Shown: positions 8,322-16,655, counted from the first letter of the stretch. The stretch is 34,842 bases of DNA from Niveispirillum sp. (GCF_017996735.1 NZ_JAGOGJ010000069.1:1-34842), one strand, 5' to 3'. Made by a program: numbers and translations. The notes: generated from the sequence alone by a model not told the origin.

Positions 8322-8630
8322 ATGTCCACGTTGGAAACCCTGACCGCCCGCGTTTCTGGCGCCGTTGGCGAAAATTGCGGCCTGGGCCGCACCATGAAGT
8401 TCGATTTCGGCAATGATGGCGCCATTTTCATCGACGCCAAGACCGTGCCGAACATCGTCGATAACCGTGCCGACAAGGCCGACTGCAATGTCGCTGTGAA
8501 GTTCACGGATTTCGTCGCCATCGCCGAAGGCCGCATGGACAGCATGATGGCCTTCATGCAGGGTAAGATGAAGGTCAGTGGCGACATGACGGTGGCCCAG
8601 CGCCTGACCCCCATCCTGAAGCGCATCTGA
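8322..8630 (+). CDS. SCP2 sterol-carrier domain protein
   Basis: About 102 residues, a stand-alone SCP2 domain (pattern DFVAIAEGRMDSMMAFMQGK with following MKVSGD). SCP2 domains bind hydrophobic ligands such as sterols and long or branched acyl-CoAs and present them to enzymes. In eukaryotes it is fused to SCPx thiolase and to MFE-2; here it sits between the hydratases and the dehydrogenases, so it probably serves the same role in trans. The ATG at 8322 is preferred over 8310 because GGAGA (8312-8316) is at proper distance only from 8322. It supports a bulky, poorly soluble substrate. Confidence 0.85.
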   Translation: MSTLETLTARVSGAVGENCGLGRTMKFDFGNDGAIFIDAKTVPNIVDNRADKADCNVAVKFTDFVAIAEGRMDSMMAFMQGKMKVSGDMTVAQRLTPILKRI

Positions 8631-8644
8631 AGAAATGCGCAGAG

Positions 8645-8681
8645 GCCCTGCGGCGCGGTTGACCGGCCGCGACCGCAGGGC
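8645..8681 (+). other. intercistronic hairpin between SCP2 and acyl-CoA dehydrogenase genes
   Basis: GCCCTGCGG (8645-8653) pairs with CCGCAGGGC (8673-8681); the enclosed bases can add a CGCGG/CCGCG stem. No T-run follows, so it is more likely an mRNA stability or partial-termination element than a full terminator. It lies in the only sizeable gap (80 bases) within the operon. Confidence 0.45.
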
Positions 8682-8710
8682 ACCACCCGCGAAATGGGGA
8701 GGGCGTCGCC

Positions 8711-9793
8711 GTGAATTTCGATTTCTCCGACGAACAGAAGATGTTCGCCGATCAGGTGCGCCGCAGTCTGGCCGACACCTGCACCATGAAGGAAGTGCGC
8801 ACGGTGCTGGAAAGCAGCACCGGCCTGTCGCGCGCCACCTGGAAGGCGCTTGCGGAGCTTGGCGTACTGGGTGCGGCCGTGCCCGAGGAACGGGGCGGGG
8901 CAGGTCTGGGGGCGCTGGAACTATGCGCCGCCGCCTATGAGATCGGCTATGCGCTGGCGCCGGTGCCGTTCGTGGCATCGACTGGCGTCTGTGCCGAGGC
9001 CCTGCGCCGTTACGGTAATGACAGCCAGCAGGAGAAATGGCTGCCGCTTCTGGCCGAAGGATCGGCCATCGGTACCCACGCGCTGTCCAGCGGTGGCTCA
9101 ACGCTGCGCATGGAGGGTGGGCGGATCAGCGGTCGGGCGCGGTTGGTGCCCTATGGGGTGCAGGCCGATCTGGCGCTGATGCAGGCGGATTCCGCCGGCG
9201 GTACCGTGCTGATCCTGGTGCCACTGAATGGTGCCGGTGTGACCCGCAAGTCCCTGATGACCCTGGACCCCACCCGGCCGCTGGCGGATTTGACCTTCGA
9301 GGGTGTGGCGGCGGAGATCCTGCCGACCGGCAACGAGGACGCCGTTGCGACGCTGGTCGATGGTGCTGCCATTCTGCTGGCCTTCGAACAGGTAGGGGCG
9401 GCCCAGCGGGCACTGGAAATGGCGCGGGAATATGCCCTGCAACGCACAGCTTTCGGCTTCCCGATCGGCACTTATCAGGCCATCAAGCACAAGCTGGCCG
9501 ACATGTTCATTAAGATCGAGACGGCGCGCGTCCATGCCTATTGGGGCGCCTGGGCCCTGTCAGTGGATGCGCCGGACCTGCCGCTGGCTGCCGCCGGAGC
9601 CCATCTGTCGGCGTCCGACGCCCTGCGTTTTGCTGCGCAGGAGAATGTGCAGACCCATGGCGGCATCGGCTTCACCTGGGAATCCGACTGCCAGTTCTTC
9701 TACCGCCGGGCCCAGGCCGATAGCTTGGCCTTCGGCCCCAGCCAGCGCTGGCGCGAACGCATCGTCGGCGCCCTGTCGGCGCAAGCGGCATAA
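8711..9793 (+). CDS. acyl-CoA dehydrogenase, subunit 1 of a likely pair
   Basis: FAD-dependent dehydrogenase that introduces a 2,3-double bond into acyl-CoA. 360 residues: helical N-terminal domain from NFDFSDEQKMF, a divergent beta-domain, and the C-terminal helical domain with RTAFGFPIGTYQAIKHKLAD and QTHGGIGFTWE. The beta-domain lacks the clear flavin-contact motif present in the next gene. Two adjacent unlike acyl-CoA dehydrogenases are typical of alpha2-beta2 enzymes such as ChsE1-ChsE2 of cholesterol side-chain degradation, where each subunit supplies half the FAD site. It starts with GTG, chosen for GGGGAGGG seven bases upstream, and is 12 bases before its partner. The pairing is inference. 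Confidence 0.87.
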   Translation: MNFDFSDEQKMFADQVRRSLADTCTMKEVRTVLESSTGLSRATWKALAELGVLGAAVPEERGGAGLGALELCAAAYEIGYALAPVPFVASTGVCAEALRRYGNDSQQEKWLPLLAEGSAIGTHALSSGGSTLRMEGGRISGRARLVPYGVQADLALMQADSAGGTVLILVPLNGAGVTRKSLMTLDPTRPLADLTFEGVAAEILPTGNEDAVATLVDGAAILLAFEQVGAAQRALEMAREYALQRTAFGFPIGTYQAIKHKLADMFIKIETARVHAYWGAWALSVDAPDLPLAAAGAHLSASDALRFAAQENVQTHGGIGFTWESDCQFFYRRAQADSLAFGPSQRWRERIVGALSAQAA

Positions 9794-9805
9794 GGGAGGT
9801 CAGTC

Positions 9806-11008
9806 ATGGATTTCAACGACAGTCCCGAAGAGGCCACCTACCGCGCCAAGGCGCGGGCCTGGCTGGAAGCCCATGCCCGTCGGCGCACCGACGGCGGCGC
9901 GCGCGGCATGGCCGTTGCCGACGGCAGCAACCTGGGAGAGGCGAAGGCCTGGCAGGCGCTGAAGGCCGACGCCGGCTATGCCGGGATCACCATCCAGGCA
10001 CCCTACGGGGCGGGCGGGACGCCCATCGAGGCCGTGATCTACCGGCAGGAGGAAGGGCAGTTCGAGGTGCCCTTCGGCGTGTATGAGATCGGCTTGGGCA
10101 TGGCCATCCCCACTGTCATCGCCCATGGTAGCGATGCCCATCGCGACCGCTATGTCCGTAAGGCCCTGCGGGGAGAGGAGATCTGGTGTCAGCTTTTCTC
10201 CGAACCGGCCGGAGGCTCCGATCTGGCAGCCCTGCGCACCAAGGGCGTGCGGGACGGCGACGATTGGCTGGTGACGGGCCAGAAGGTCTGGACCTCGGGC
10301 GCGCATTACGCCGATTACGGCATCCTGCTGGTCCGCACCGATCCGTCCCGACCCAAGCACAAGGGCCTGACCATGTTCATCGTGGACATGAAGGCCCCAG
10401 GCGTGGAGGTACGGCCCATCCGCACCATGGCGGGATCGGCGGAGTTCAACGAGGTGTTCTTCGACAATGTCCGCATCCCCGACAGCGATCGGCTGGGCGA
10501 GGCGGGCAATGGTTGGAACGTCGCCATTTCCACCTTGATGACGGAACGTATGCAGGCTGGCATGGGCTTCGGCTTCGTGTCCGCCCATGACGTGCTGCGC
10601 CTGGCCCGCCGATACGGTCAGGATGATGCCCTCATCACGCAGCGCGTGGCCGATTTCTGGATCAATGACCAGGCCCTGAAGCTCCTGTCCTACCGGGCGC
10701 AGACCTCCTTGTCCCAAGGCGGTTTTCCGGGACCGGAGCAGGCGGTCAACAAGGCCATTGAGGCAGCCCAAGGCCAGCAGGCCGCCTATTTCTGCATGGA
10801 TCTGCTGGGCGCTGAGGGCGCCCTGGCGGCGGCTGAGGTTGGCGAGCATTGGGCCGGCGTGGAGACGAGCTGGATGTGGGCGTCCGCCATGCGCATCGCC
10901 GGCGGCTCCGACGAGATTCTGCGCAACATCATCGCCGAGCGTGTGCTGGGCCTGCCGGGCGATCCGCGCCCTGACCGCAACACGCCCTTCAACGAATTGA
11001 AGCACTGA
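9806..11008 (+). CDS. acyl-CoA dehydrogenase, subunit 2 of a likely pair
   Basis: 400-residue acyl-CoA dehydrogenase. It carries the classic beta-domain motifs WCQLFSEPAGGSDLA and GQKVWTSGAHYADYG, and a C-terminal end with GGSDEILRNIIAERVLGLP. GGAGG lies nine bases before the ATG. Together with the 8711 product it likely forms a heterotetramer acting on the CoA ester made by the synthetase at 14724-16529. FadE-type proteins in such clusters act on branched or polycyclic acyl-CoAs more often than on straight fatty acids, but the sequence alone does not settle this. Confidence 0.9.
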   Translation: MDFNDSPEEATYRAKARAWLEAHARRRTDGGARGMAVADGSNLGEAKAWQALKADAGYAGITIQAPYGAGGTPIEAVIYRQEEGQFEVPFGVYEIGLGMAIPTVIAHGSDAHRDRYVRKALRGEEIWCQLFSEPAGGSDLAALRTKGVRDGDDWLVTGQKVWTSGAHYADYGILLVRTDPSRPKHKGLTMFIVDMKAPGVEVRPIRTMAGSAEFNEVFFDNVRIPDSDRLGEAGNGWNVAISTLMTERMQAGMGFGFVSAHDVLRLARRYGQDDALITQRVADFWINDQALKLLSYRAQTSLSQGGFPGPEQAVNKAIEAAQGQQAAYFCMDLLGAEGALAAAEVGEHWAGVETSWMWASAMRIAGGSDEILRNIIAERVLGLPGDPRPDRNTPFNELKH

Positions 11009-11046
11009 TCGGACCGGACAAGGTTCCGGGATCAAGGGAGGAAAAT

Positions 11047-11952
11047 ATGTCACGTCTGGATTTTGAAGGCCGCGTCGCCGTGGTGACGGGGGCGGGCGGT
11101 GGTCTTGGTCGCTCGCATGCCCTGGGTTTTGCCGCGCGCGGCGCCAAGGTGGTGGTGAACGATCTGGGTGGCAGCGCCTCCGGCCAGGGGGCCAGCGCCA
11201 GTGCCGCTCAGAAGGTGGTGGACGAGATTAAGGCCGCCGGGGGCGAGGCCGTGGCCAATACCGACAGCGTGGAGCAGGGTGAACGCATCATCCAGACCGC
11301 GATGGACACCTATGGCCGTGTCGACATCCTGGTCAATAATGCCGGCATCCTGCGCGACAGCTCGTTCCAGAAGATGAGCGTCGAGGATTGGGAACTGATC
11401 ATCCGCGTTCACCTGAACGGGTCGTTCCGGACCACGCATGCTGCTTGGCCGCATATGCGCGCCCAGGGCTTTGGCCGCGTGATCATGACCGCGTCGGGTG
11501 CGGGCATCTATGGCAATTTCGGCCAGGCCAATTACAGCGCCGCCAAGCTGGGCCTGTATGGTTTCGCCCGCACGCTGGCGGTGGAAGGCGGCTCGAAGAA
11601 TATCAATGTCAACACCATCGCCCCCCTGGCCGCGTCGCGCCTGACCGAAACGGTCATGCCCAAGGCGCTCCTGGATGCGCTGAAGCCGGAACTGGTGACG
11701 CCGCTGGTCCTGTGGCTCTGCCATGAAAGCTGTGAGGCGTCGGGCAAGCTGGTGGAGGTCGGCGGCGGCTGGTACGCAGGTGTGGACTGGGAACGCTCCA
11801 AGGGCATCGCGCTGGGTTGCACGGGCGAGGTGTCGGCCGAGCAGATCGCCGAGCAATGGGACCGGATCGTCGATTTCACCGATCCCGACCACCCGCGCGC
11901 CGTGATCGACACGATGACCGCGCTGGGCACAGCGCTGGGCATGAACGACTGA
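11047..11952 (+). CDS. short-chain dehydrogenase of MFE-2 / 17beta-HSD4 type (3-hydroxyacyl-CoA dehydrogenase)
   Basis: 301-residue SDR matching the dehydrogenase domain of peroxisomal multifunctional enzyme 2. The cofactor motif is TGAGGGLG, followed by VVVNDLGG, NNAG, and the catalytic set S150, Y163 (YSAAK) and K167. The tail after the Rossmann fold (WYAGVDWERSKG and beyond) is also typical of the MFE-2 domain. It should oxidise 3-hydroxyacyl-CoA to 3-ketoacyl-CoA with NAD for the thiolase at 6217. GGGAGG precedes the start. With the MaoC pair and SCP2 it reproduces, as single proteins, the domain set of animal MFE-2. Confidence 0.9.
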   Translation: MSRLDFEGRVAVVTGAGGGLGRSHALGFAARGAKVVVNDLGGSASGQGASASAAQKVVDEIKAAGGEAVANTDSVEQGERIIQTAMDTYGRVDILVNNAGILRDSSFQKMSVEDWELIIRVHLNGSFRTTHAAWPHMRAQGFGRVIMTASGAGIYGNFGQANYSAAKLGLYGFARTLAVEGGSKNINVNTIAPLAASRLTETVMPKALLDALKPELVTPLVLWLCHESCEASGKLVEVGGGWYAGVDWERSKGIALGCTGEVSAEQIAEQWDRIVDFTDPDHPRAVIDTMTALGTALGMND

Positions 11953-12033
11953 GAAACGGGTTCATGGGACGGTCTGTTCAGGGGGTTGGGGTTTTGGGTT
12001 TCCCCTGGGGCCTCTGGACCGCTGTCCTGTGAA

Positions 12034-12064
12034 GCGCCGCGGCGGAGATGATCCGCCGCGGCGC
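12034..12064 (+). other. strong hairpin between SDR and DUF2889 genes
   Basis: GCGCCGCGGCGGA (12034-12046) and TCCGCCGCGGCGC (12052-12064) form a perfect 13-bp stem with the five-base loop GATGA. There is no T-run after it. It lies just upstream of the likely GTG start at 12086, so it could block read-through, protect the upstream mRNA or gate translation of the next gene. Confidence 0.6.
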
Positions 12065-12085
12065 CAGGGCGGAAAGGTGGATATC

Positions 12086-12856
12086 GTGAGTAGCACAGGG
12101 GGCACCTTTCGGCGCCGGATCGTCCTGGATTGCGACGGGGGGACGGTCCGCGCCGGCCTTGAGGATGATTTCCACCATTTTCGGGTGACAGTGACGATGG
12201 ATGGTGACCGCGTCGCCGATATCGATGCAAAGACTTTCCGGTTTCCCTGGTCGACCTGTCCAGGTGCCGTGGCCCCGCTGCGCGGCTTCATCGGCCAATC
12301 GGTCAGTTCTGGCATGCTGCGGCGCCAGGACATGCCATCGCCACGTCTGAATTGCACCCATCTGCATGATCTGACGTTGCTGGCCCTGGCGCAGGCGGTG
12401 CGGGGGCCGGGCCGTCGACAATATGACGTCACCGTGCCACCGCGTGAACCGAACGGCCGTTCCATAGGCCCCGACAACATTCCCACCTGGCCGCCGGGTC
12501 GGACCAGTGCCACGCTGGCCCGCGACGGGGACTTGCTGATGCGGTTCGATATGGAAGGGGAGACCGTGCGAGCGCCGGCGGAAGCCGCGGGTCTGGATTT
12601 CCGCCATCTGGGCAAATGGGCGGCTGAGAAGGGCGATGATGATTTCCTGGAAGCCGTGAAAGTCTTCCGCCAGGGCTTCTTCGTCTCCAGCGGGCGCGCG
12701 GTGCCCGTGGAGATCGTCAATCACGATCTGGTGCGTCAGGTGATGTCCGGCGTCTGTTACACGTTTCAGCCGGAGCGTATCGACCAGGGCGAACGATGCC
12801 TGGATACGCCGCGCGACTTCACCGATCAGCCCGACGTTCTGCTGGCCGGCTTCTGA
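12086..12856 (+). CDS. DUF2889 family protein
   Basis: About 256 residues, recognised as DUF2889 by RRRIVLDCDGG, LEDDFHHFRVTV, FPWSTCPGA and the CTHLHDL motif. No biochemical role is established for the family, though members often sit beside acyl-CoA or aromatic catabolic genes. The conserved Asp, His and Cys residues could bind a metal or catalyse hydrolysis, but that is speculation. The frame is open from 12029, but that stretch forms the hairpin 12034-12064; GTG at 12086 with GGAAAGG upstream is a better start. It is the last rightward gene of the lipid module and ends at the terminator 12875. Confidence 0.72.
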   Translation: MSSTGGTFRRRIVLDCDGGTVRAGLEDDFHHFRVTVTMDGDRVADIDAKTFRFPWSTCPGAVAPLRGFIGQSVSSGMLRRQDMPSPRLNCTHLHDLTLLALAQAVRGPGRRQYDVTVPPREPNGRSIGPDNIPTWPPGRTSATLARDGDLLMRFDMEGETVRAPAEAAGLDFRHLGKWAAEKGDDDFLEAVKVFRQGFFVSSGRAVPVEIVNHDLVRQVMSGVCYTFQPERIDQGERCLDTPRDFTDQPDVLLAGF

Positions 12857-12874
12857 TGGTCCGCAGGCGTGGCT

Positions 12875-12910
12875 GGCCCGTCCCGAACCTCCGCCGGGAC
12901 GGGCCTTTCG
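12875..12910. terminator. bidirectional terminator between convergent genes
   Basis: GGCCCGTCCCG (12875-12885) pairs with CGGGACGGGCC (12895-12905), an 11-bp stem, followed by TTTCG. It sits between the DUF2889 stop (12856) and the leftward DUF2147 gene's stop (12915), so it can end transcription from both sides. Confidence 0.7.
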
Positions 12911-12914
12911 CGTT

Positions 12915-13271
12915 TCAGGGCACTGCCTGCTGCCATTCACGGTTACGGCAAGCCATCATGGCGCAGGCCTTCAGGCGCAGCGTCGCACCGTTACGCGTCA
13001 TCTCCACATCAGCCCAGTCCTGCAACTGCTCGGCCCAGACCTTGCCCCGCCAGACAGCGCCATCGCTGCGGACATCGCGCAGGATGGGTTGGTCCAGCTT
13101 CAAATGCCCTGCCGGCAGCGTGACCTGGCCGCACAGGGCGTCGGCACAGGGTGCGATGGCGACCCGCGCGCCGGATGGAAGCTGCCACAGTCCTTCCGGC
13201 GAAGTGGTGGCCGCAAAGGCGGGGCCGCCCAACAGCAGGACCGGCAGCAGGGCGATGGTGACGTATTTCAT
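12915..13271 (-). CDS. DUF2147 family exported protein
   Basis: 118-residue small protein with a clear signal peptide (MKYVTIALLPVLLLGGPAFA, cleavage after AFA). The mature part begins SPEGLWQLP and ends with the RLKACAMMACR segment, fitting the DUF2147 fold of small secreted beta-rich proteins. It should be periplasmic. Two cysteine pairs (APCADALCG and KACAMMAC) may form disulfides. AAGGTAGG lies upstream of the start. It follows the aldehyde dehydrogenase by 26 bases, so it may be the last gene of that leftward operon. No defined function for the family is known to me. Confidence 0.75.
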   Translation of the reverse strand: MKYVTIALLPVLLLGGPAFAATTSPEGLWQLPSGARVAIAPCADALCGQVTLPAGHLKLDQPILRDVRSDGAVWRGKVWAEQLQDWADVEMTRNGATLRLKACAMMACRNREWQQAVP

Positions 13272-13297
13272 TTTGACCTACCTTTTTGTGGAGGACA

Positions 13298-14719
13298 TCA
13301 GCCGCGCAGCCGCCAGCGCAGCGCGCGGTCGAACCAGGGGCCGTAGGGCGGGCGCAGGATGCGGCCGATATCGATGTAGCCCTGGCGGAACAGGGCGCGC
13401 TGGTGGGAGAATTCCAGGAAGCCGCGATGGCCGTGATAGGCGCCCATGCCGGACGCGCCGACACCGCCGAGCGGCAAATCCTCGATCCCGGCGTGCAGGA
13501 TGATGTCGTTGATGGTGACGCCGCCGGACGGAATCTGAGTCAGCACGGCTTCCTGTTCCCGCCGGTCCCGGCCGAAATAATAGAGCGCCAGCGGCGTGGG
13601 CCGGGAGCGTACGACCGCCAGCATCTCCGCCAGCGACGGTCGGGTCAGGATCAGCAGCAGGGGGCCGAAAATCTCTTCCCGCAGGATACGGGCCTGGGGG
13701 CCGGGATCGATGACCAGGGTCGGGGGCAACCGGCCCGCGGTAGCACAGGCCCGCGCATCGGCCTCCCCTGTCAGGGGAAGGATGGTGCCGCCGCTTGCTC
13801 CTGCGTCCGCCAACAAGGCGTGCAGCCGGTCGCGCTGGCCCTCATTGATGATGGCGCCAAAATCCGGCGCCGTGGCGAAGCCGGTGGTGAAGCGGGAAGC
13901 GGACCGGCGGAACCCGTCCAGCAGGGCAGGCAGCCGCTCCTTCTCGATCAACAGATAGTCCGGCGCCAAGCAGATTTGGCCGGCATTCATGATTTTGCCC
14001 GCCAGGATGCGGTCGGCGGCCAGCGTCAGGTCGGCGCCCTTGCCGACGATTACCGGGCTTTTTCCGCCCAGTTCCAGCGTCACGGGTGTCAGGTTGCCGG
14101 CCGCCGCCGCCATGACGGCGCGGCCTGTTTCGGTCCCGCCGGTGAACAGCAGATGATCCCAGGGCAATTGTGCGAAGGCGGCACCGAAGGCGGGTCCGCC
14201 GCAGACGAAGGATAATTCCTCCGTTGCGAAATGCTTCTCCACGAGGCGGGCCAGCAGGGTCGCGGTGCGCGGCGTGTGTTCGGATACCTTGACGATGGCG
14301 CTGTTGCCCGCCGCCAGGGCACCGGCCAGCGGTGCAAAACTGAGATTGACAGGGAAGTTCCAGGGGCTTGCGATGCCAACCACACCCTTGGGCTCGTAGC
14401 GTATCTCCGCCCGCGCCCCGGTCAGCGCCAGCGCCAGTTCCAGGGGCTGGCGCCGGGGCTGCATCCAGCGGGCCAGATTGGCGCGGGCATGGCGCAGGGT
14501 AGCCACCGAGCCATAGATCTCCGCCAATTGCGTGACGCGCCGCGACCGGCTGCCATAATCGGCATCCAGGGCGGCGGCGATGCTGTCCTGGTGGACCAGC
14601 AGCAGCCGGACACAGCGGTCCAGCCGGTCGCGCCGCAGGGCAGCGTCGGGCATCCCCGCACTCCGCCTTGCCGCGCGCTGTGTTGTGAACAGGTCCTGAA
14701 GCAGGGCCGTCTCGTCCAT
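13298..14719 (-). CDS. aldehyde dehydrogenase (coniferyl-aldehyde dehydrogenase-like)
   Basis: 473-residue NAD(P)-dependent aldehyde dehydrogenase that oxidises an aldehyde to the acid. Motifs seen are SPWNFPVNLSF, LELGGKSPVIVGKGAD (general base Glu), and NAGQICLAPDYLL with the catalytic Cys, then EEIFGPLL. The short form with a hydrophobic C-terminal end resembles coniferyl-aldehyde and fatty-aldehyde dehydrogenases of the ALDH3-like group. The start lies four bases after the acyl-CoA synthetase stop, so the two are co-transcribed. It would take the aldehyde made by the GMC enzyme and pass the acid to the synthetase, all under the same operator type. Confidence 0.9.
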   Translation of the reverse strand: MDETALLQDLFTTQRAARRSAGMPDAALRRDRLDRCVRLLLVHQDSIAAALDADYGSRSRRVTQLAEIYGSVATLRHARANLARWMQPRRQPLELALALTGARAEIRYEPKGVVGIASPWNFPVNLSFAPLAGALAAGNSAIVKVSEHTPRTATLLARLVEKHFATEELSFVCGGPAFGAAFAQLPWDHLLFTGGTETGRAVMAAAAGNLTPVTLELGGKSPVIVGKGADLTLAADRILAGKIMNAGQICLAPDYLLIEKERLPALLDGFRRSASRFTTGFATAPDFGAIINEGQRDRLHALLADAGASGGTILPLTGEADARACATAGRLPPTLVIDPGPQARILREEIFGPLLLILTRPSLAEMLAVVRSRPTPLALYYFGRDRREQEAVLTQIPSGGVTINDIILHAGIEDLPLGGVGASGMGAYHGHRGFLEFSHQRALFRQGYIDIGRILRPPYGPWFDRALRWRLRG

Positions 14720-14723
14720 TGCG

Positions 14724-16529
14724 TCAGACCTTCAAGGCGCCGGCCAGCAGCCGTGCGTGGGTTTGTGAATCCAGCGGCCGGTAGCGGTTGCTGTCGCCAT
14801 CCAGGATGAACAGCGGGTCAGAGACTGTTCCGGGGTCGTAACCATCCTGAATCCATTCCTGCTTGCGATACTTGTACGTTCCCGTCGTGCACAATCCGGT
14901 GCAAAGGCGCACAAACAGGGGACGCGCATAGCGTGGCAGGTCGCGTTCCAGATGGGCGGCGAGCAGGTCGGGGCTGAATTGTTCCGGGTTGATAACAAGA
15001 GCCGCCATGCCGGCCCGTCCCTCATTCCCCGGCACCCCCACACCATAGACGATGGCTTCCAGCACCCCGGGGGCGGTGGCAGCCACGCGTGCGACCTCGC
15101 TGGTGGCTACATTCTCGCCCTTCCAGCGGAACGTGTCGCCGATCCGGTCGATAAAGTAGAAATAGCCATCGGCGTCGCGCCGCAGCAGGTCGCCCGTGCG
15201 GTACCAGCGATCCCCCTTGCGGAACACGTCGCAGAGAATTTTGGCTGCCGTCTGCCCCTTGTCCTGGACATAGCCGTCGAACTTCTCCCGCACGCTGTCG
15301 CCGATGCGGCCGATGGCTTCGCCCGTCTCGCCGATATCGGCTTCGATGCATCGTCCGTTGGCATCGCGCGCCGGTGCCTCGGTTTCATGGTCGAAACGCA
15401 CGATCTTCACCGGCATCAGCCGCTTCAGATAGGGGGGAATGCGCCCCACGGCACCACGATGCCCGTCGAAATTGATCAGGCTGACATTGCCCTCCGTGGC
15501 GCCGTAGAACTCCACGACATCATGGATGCCGAAGCGCTGTTCGACCTGTTCCCACACTTCCGGCCGCAGGCCGCTGCCGAAGGCCACGCGGATCCTGTGC
15601 CCGCGTTCCTCCGTGCAGGCGGGCTGATTCACCAGGTATCGGAACAATTCGCCGATATAGATGAAGGCGGTGACCCCCTGGTCGCGGACGTCGGCCCAGA
15701 ACCGTGTGGCGGAAAAGCGACGGCGTAGCACCATGCAGGCACCGCGCGTCAGCGCTGATCCGACGCCGCACAGGCCACCGGAGGCGTGATAATGCGGCAG
15801 GCAGACATAGACCCGGTCGTCGGGCGTGAGGTTCAGCACACGGCCGAAGGTGCAGAGCAGGGCCATGCCCCGCGCCCCGCGTATGGTTGCCGCCTTGGGC
15901 AGGCCGGTGGTGCCGCTGGTGAAGATATAGAGCAGGGGATCGGCATTGGTCATGCCGCTGCGGATGTCGCGCTTGGGCCGCAAGGCGGAGCAGGCGCCCA
16001 GCGCCTGATCCAGATCGCGCATACCGCCTGGGCCGGACACGCCCGGCACCGCACCGTCGGTGCAGCACCAGATCGCCTCCGGCAGCCCCGTCTGGTCGGC
16101 AACCGTGGTCCAGGCTTCCAGCAACTCGCTGCCCACGATGACCGCGCGGGCGCCAGCGATACGGACACAATGCGCCAGGGATGAGCCGGACAGTTGCGCG
16201 TTGATCAGGGCCGTGACCACGCCAACCTTGGCCAACCCGAACCAGGCTGTGAAGAATTCCGGGCGCGTCTCAATAAACAGGGCCACCACGTCGCCACGCC
16301 GCAAACCCTGGGTCAATGCCCAGCGCGCAATGCGGTTAGCCTGTGCCTCGACCTGCCCATAGGTGAGGGTGCGGCCTTCGAATTCGATGGCGATCCGATC
16401 GCGATGGCGGTCCATGCTGGCTTCCAGCAGGTCCGGCACCGTTCGCCCTGAATTCGCGCGGCTTTGCATCAGGACGCCGGACGCCCGCAGCATCCTGTCC
16501 AGGAATCGGCCCTCACGCCTCAACTTCAT
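14724..16529 (-). CDS. FATP-type (very-long-chain / bile-acid-type) acyl-CoA synthetase
   Basis: 601-residue AMP-forming acyl-CoA ligase of the fatty-acid-transport-protein branch. It shows the P-loop-like YIFTSGTTGLPKAA, EFYGATEGNVSLINFD, YRTGDLLRRDADGYFYFIDR and GDTFRWKGENVAT, the last being the FATP signature; the C-terminal catalytic Lys region TYKYRK is present. FATP relatives activate very-long-chain, branched, bile-acid or steroid carboxylates. The start at 16529 has GGAGG six bases upstream. Two operator repeats lie 107 and 170 bases upstream. The product would be the entry substrate for the acyl-CoA dehydrogenase pair at 8711-11008. Confidence 0.9.
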   Translation of the reverse strand: MKLRREGRFLDRMLRASGVLMQSRANSGRTVPDLLEASMDRHRDRIAIEFEGRTLTYGQVEAQANRIARWALTQGLRRGDVVALFIETRPEFFTAWFGLAKVGVVTALINAQLSGSSLAHCVRIAGARAVIVGSELLEAWTTVADQTGLPEAIWCCTDGAVPGVSGPGGMRDLDQALGACSALRPKRDIRSGMTNADPLLYIFTSGTTGLPKAATIRGARGMALLCTFGRVLNLTPDDRVYVCLPHYHASGGLCGVGSALTRGACMVLRRRFSATRFWADVRDQGVTAFIYIGELFRYLVNQPACTEERGHRIRVAFGSGLRPEVWEQVEQRFGIHDVVEFYGATEGNVSLINFDGHRGAVGRIPPYLKRLMPVKIVRFDHETEAPARDANGRCIEADIGETGEAIGRIGDSVREKFDGYVQDKGQTAAKILCDVFRKGDRWYRTGDLLRRDADGYFYFIDRIGDTFRWKGENVATSEVARVAATAPGVLEAIVYGVGVPGNEGRAGMAALVINPEQFSPDLLAAHLERDLPRYARPLFVRLCTGLCTTGTYKYRKQEWIQDGYDPGTVSDPLFILDGDSNRYRPLDSQTHARLLAGALKV

Positions 16530-16575
16530 CGCGCGCCTCCGTCCGGCGGCGGGCGCCTAGCCTGTTGGTCATCAT
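16513..16575 (-). CDS. possible 20-codon leader ORF overlapping the acyl-CoA synthetase start
   Basis: On the minus strand GGGAGG-ACAAA-ATG begins a short frame (MMTNRLGARRRTEARDEVEA) that ends 16 bases inside the synthetase gene, in another frame. Its ribosome site is as strong as that of the synthetase itself. It could couple translation, act as a leader peptide or be a remnant of an older N-terminus. The composition is Arg/Ala/Glu-rich and matches no family I know. Its expression is uncertain. Confidence 0.3.
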   Translation of the reverse strand: MMTNRLGARRRTEARDEVEA

Positions 16576-16635
16576 TTTGTCCTCCCTTGCCCGGTGGGTA
16601 TCTGCATCGCCCGGATAACGATCAACGGGCGGCAT

Positions 16636-16655
16636 ATTTATCCCAACGGATAAAT
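16636..16655. promoter_or_regulatory. operator site 2 (TetR1 regulon repeat)
   Basis: ATTTATCC-CAAC-GGATAAAT, a perfect 8-4-8 inverted repeat and the best copy in the window. It lies in an AT-rich patch upstream of the leftward acyl-CoA synthetase gene, 63 bases (centre to centre) from site 3. Confidence 0.75.
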
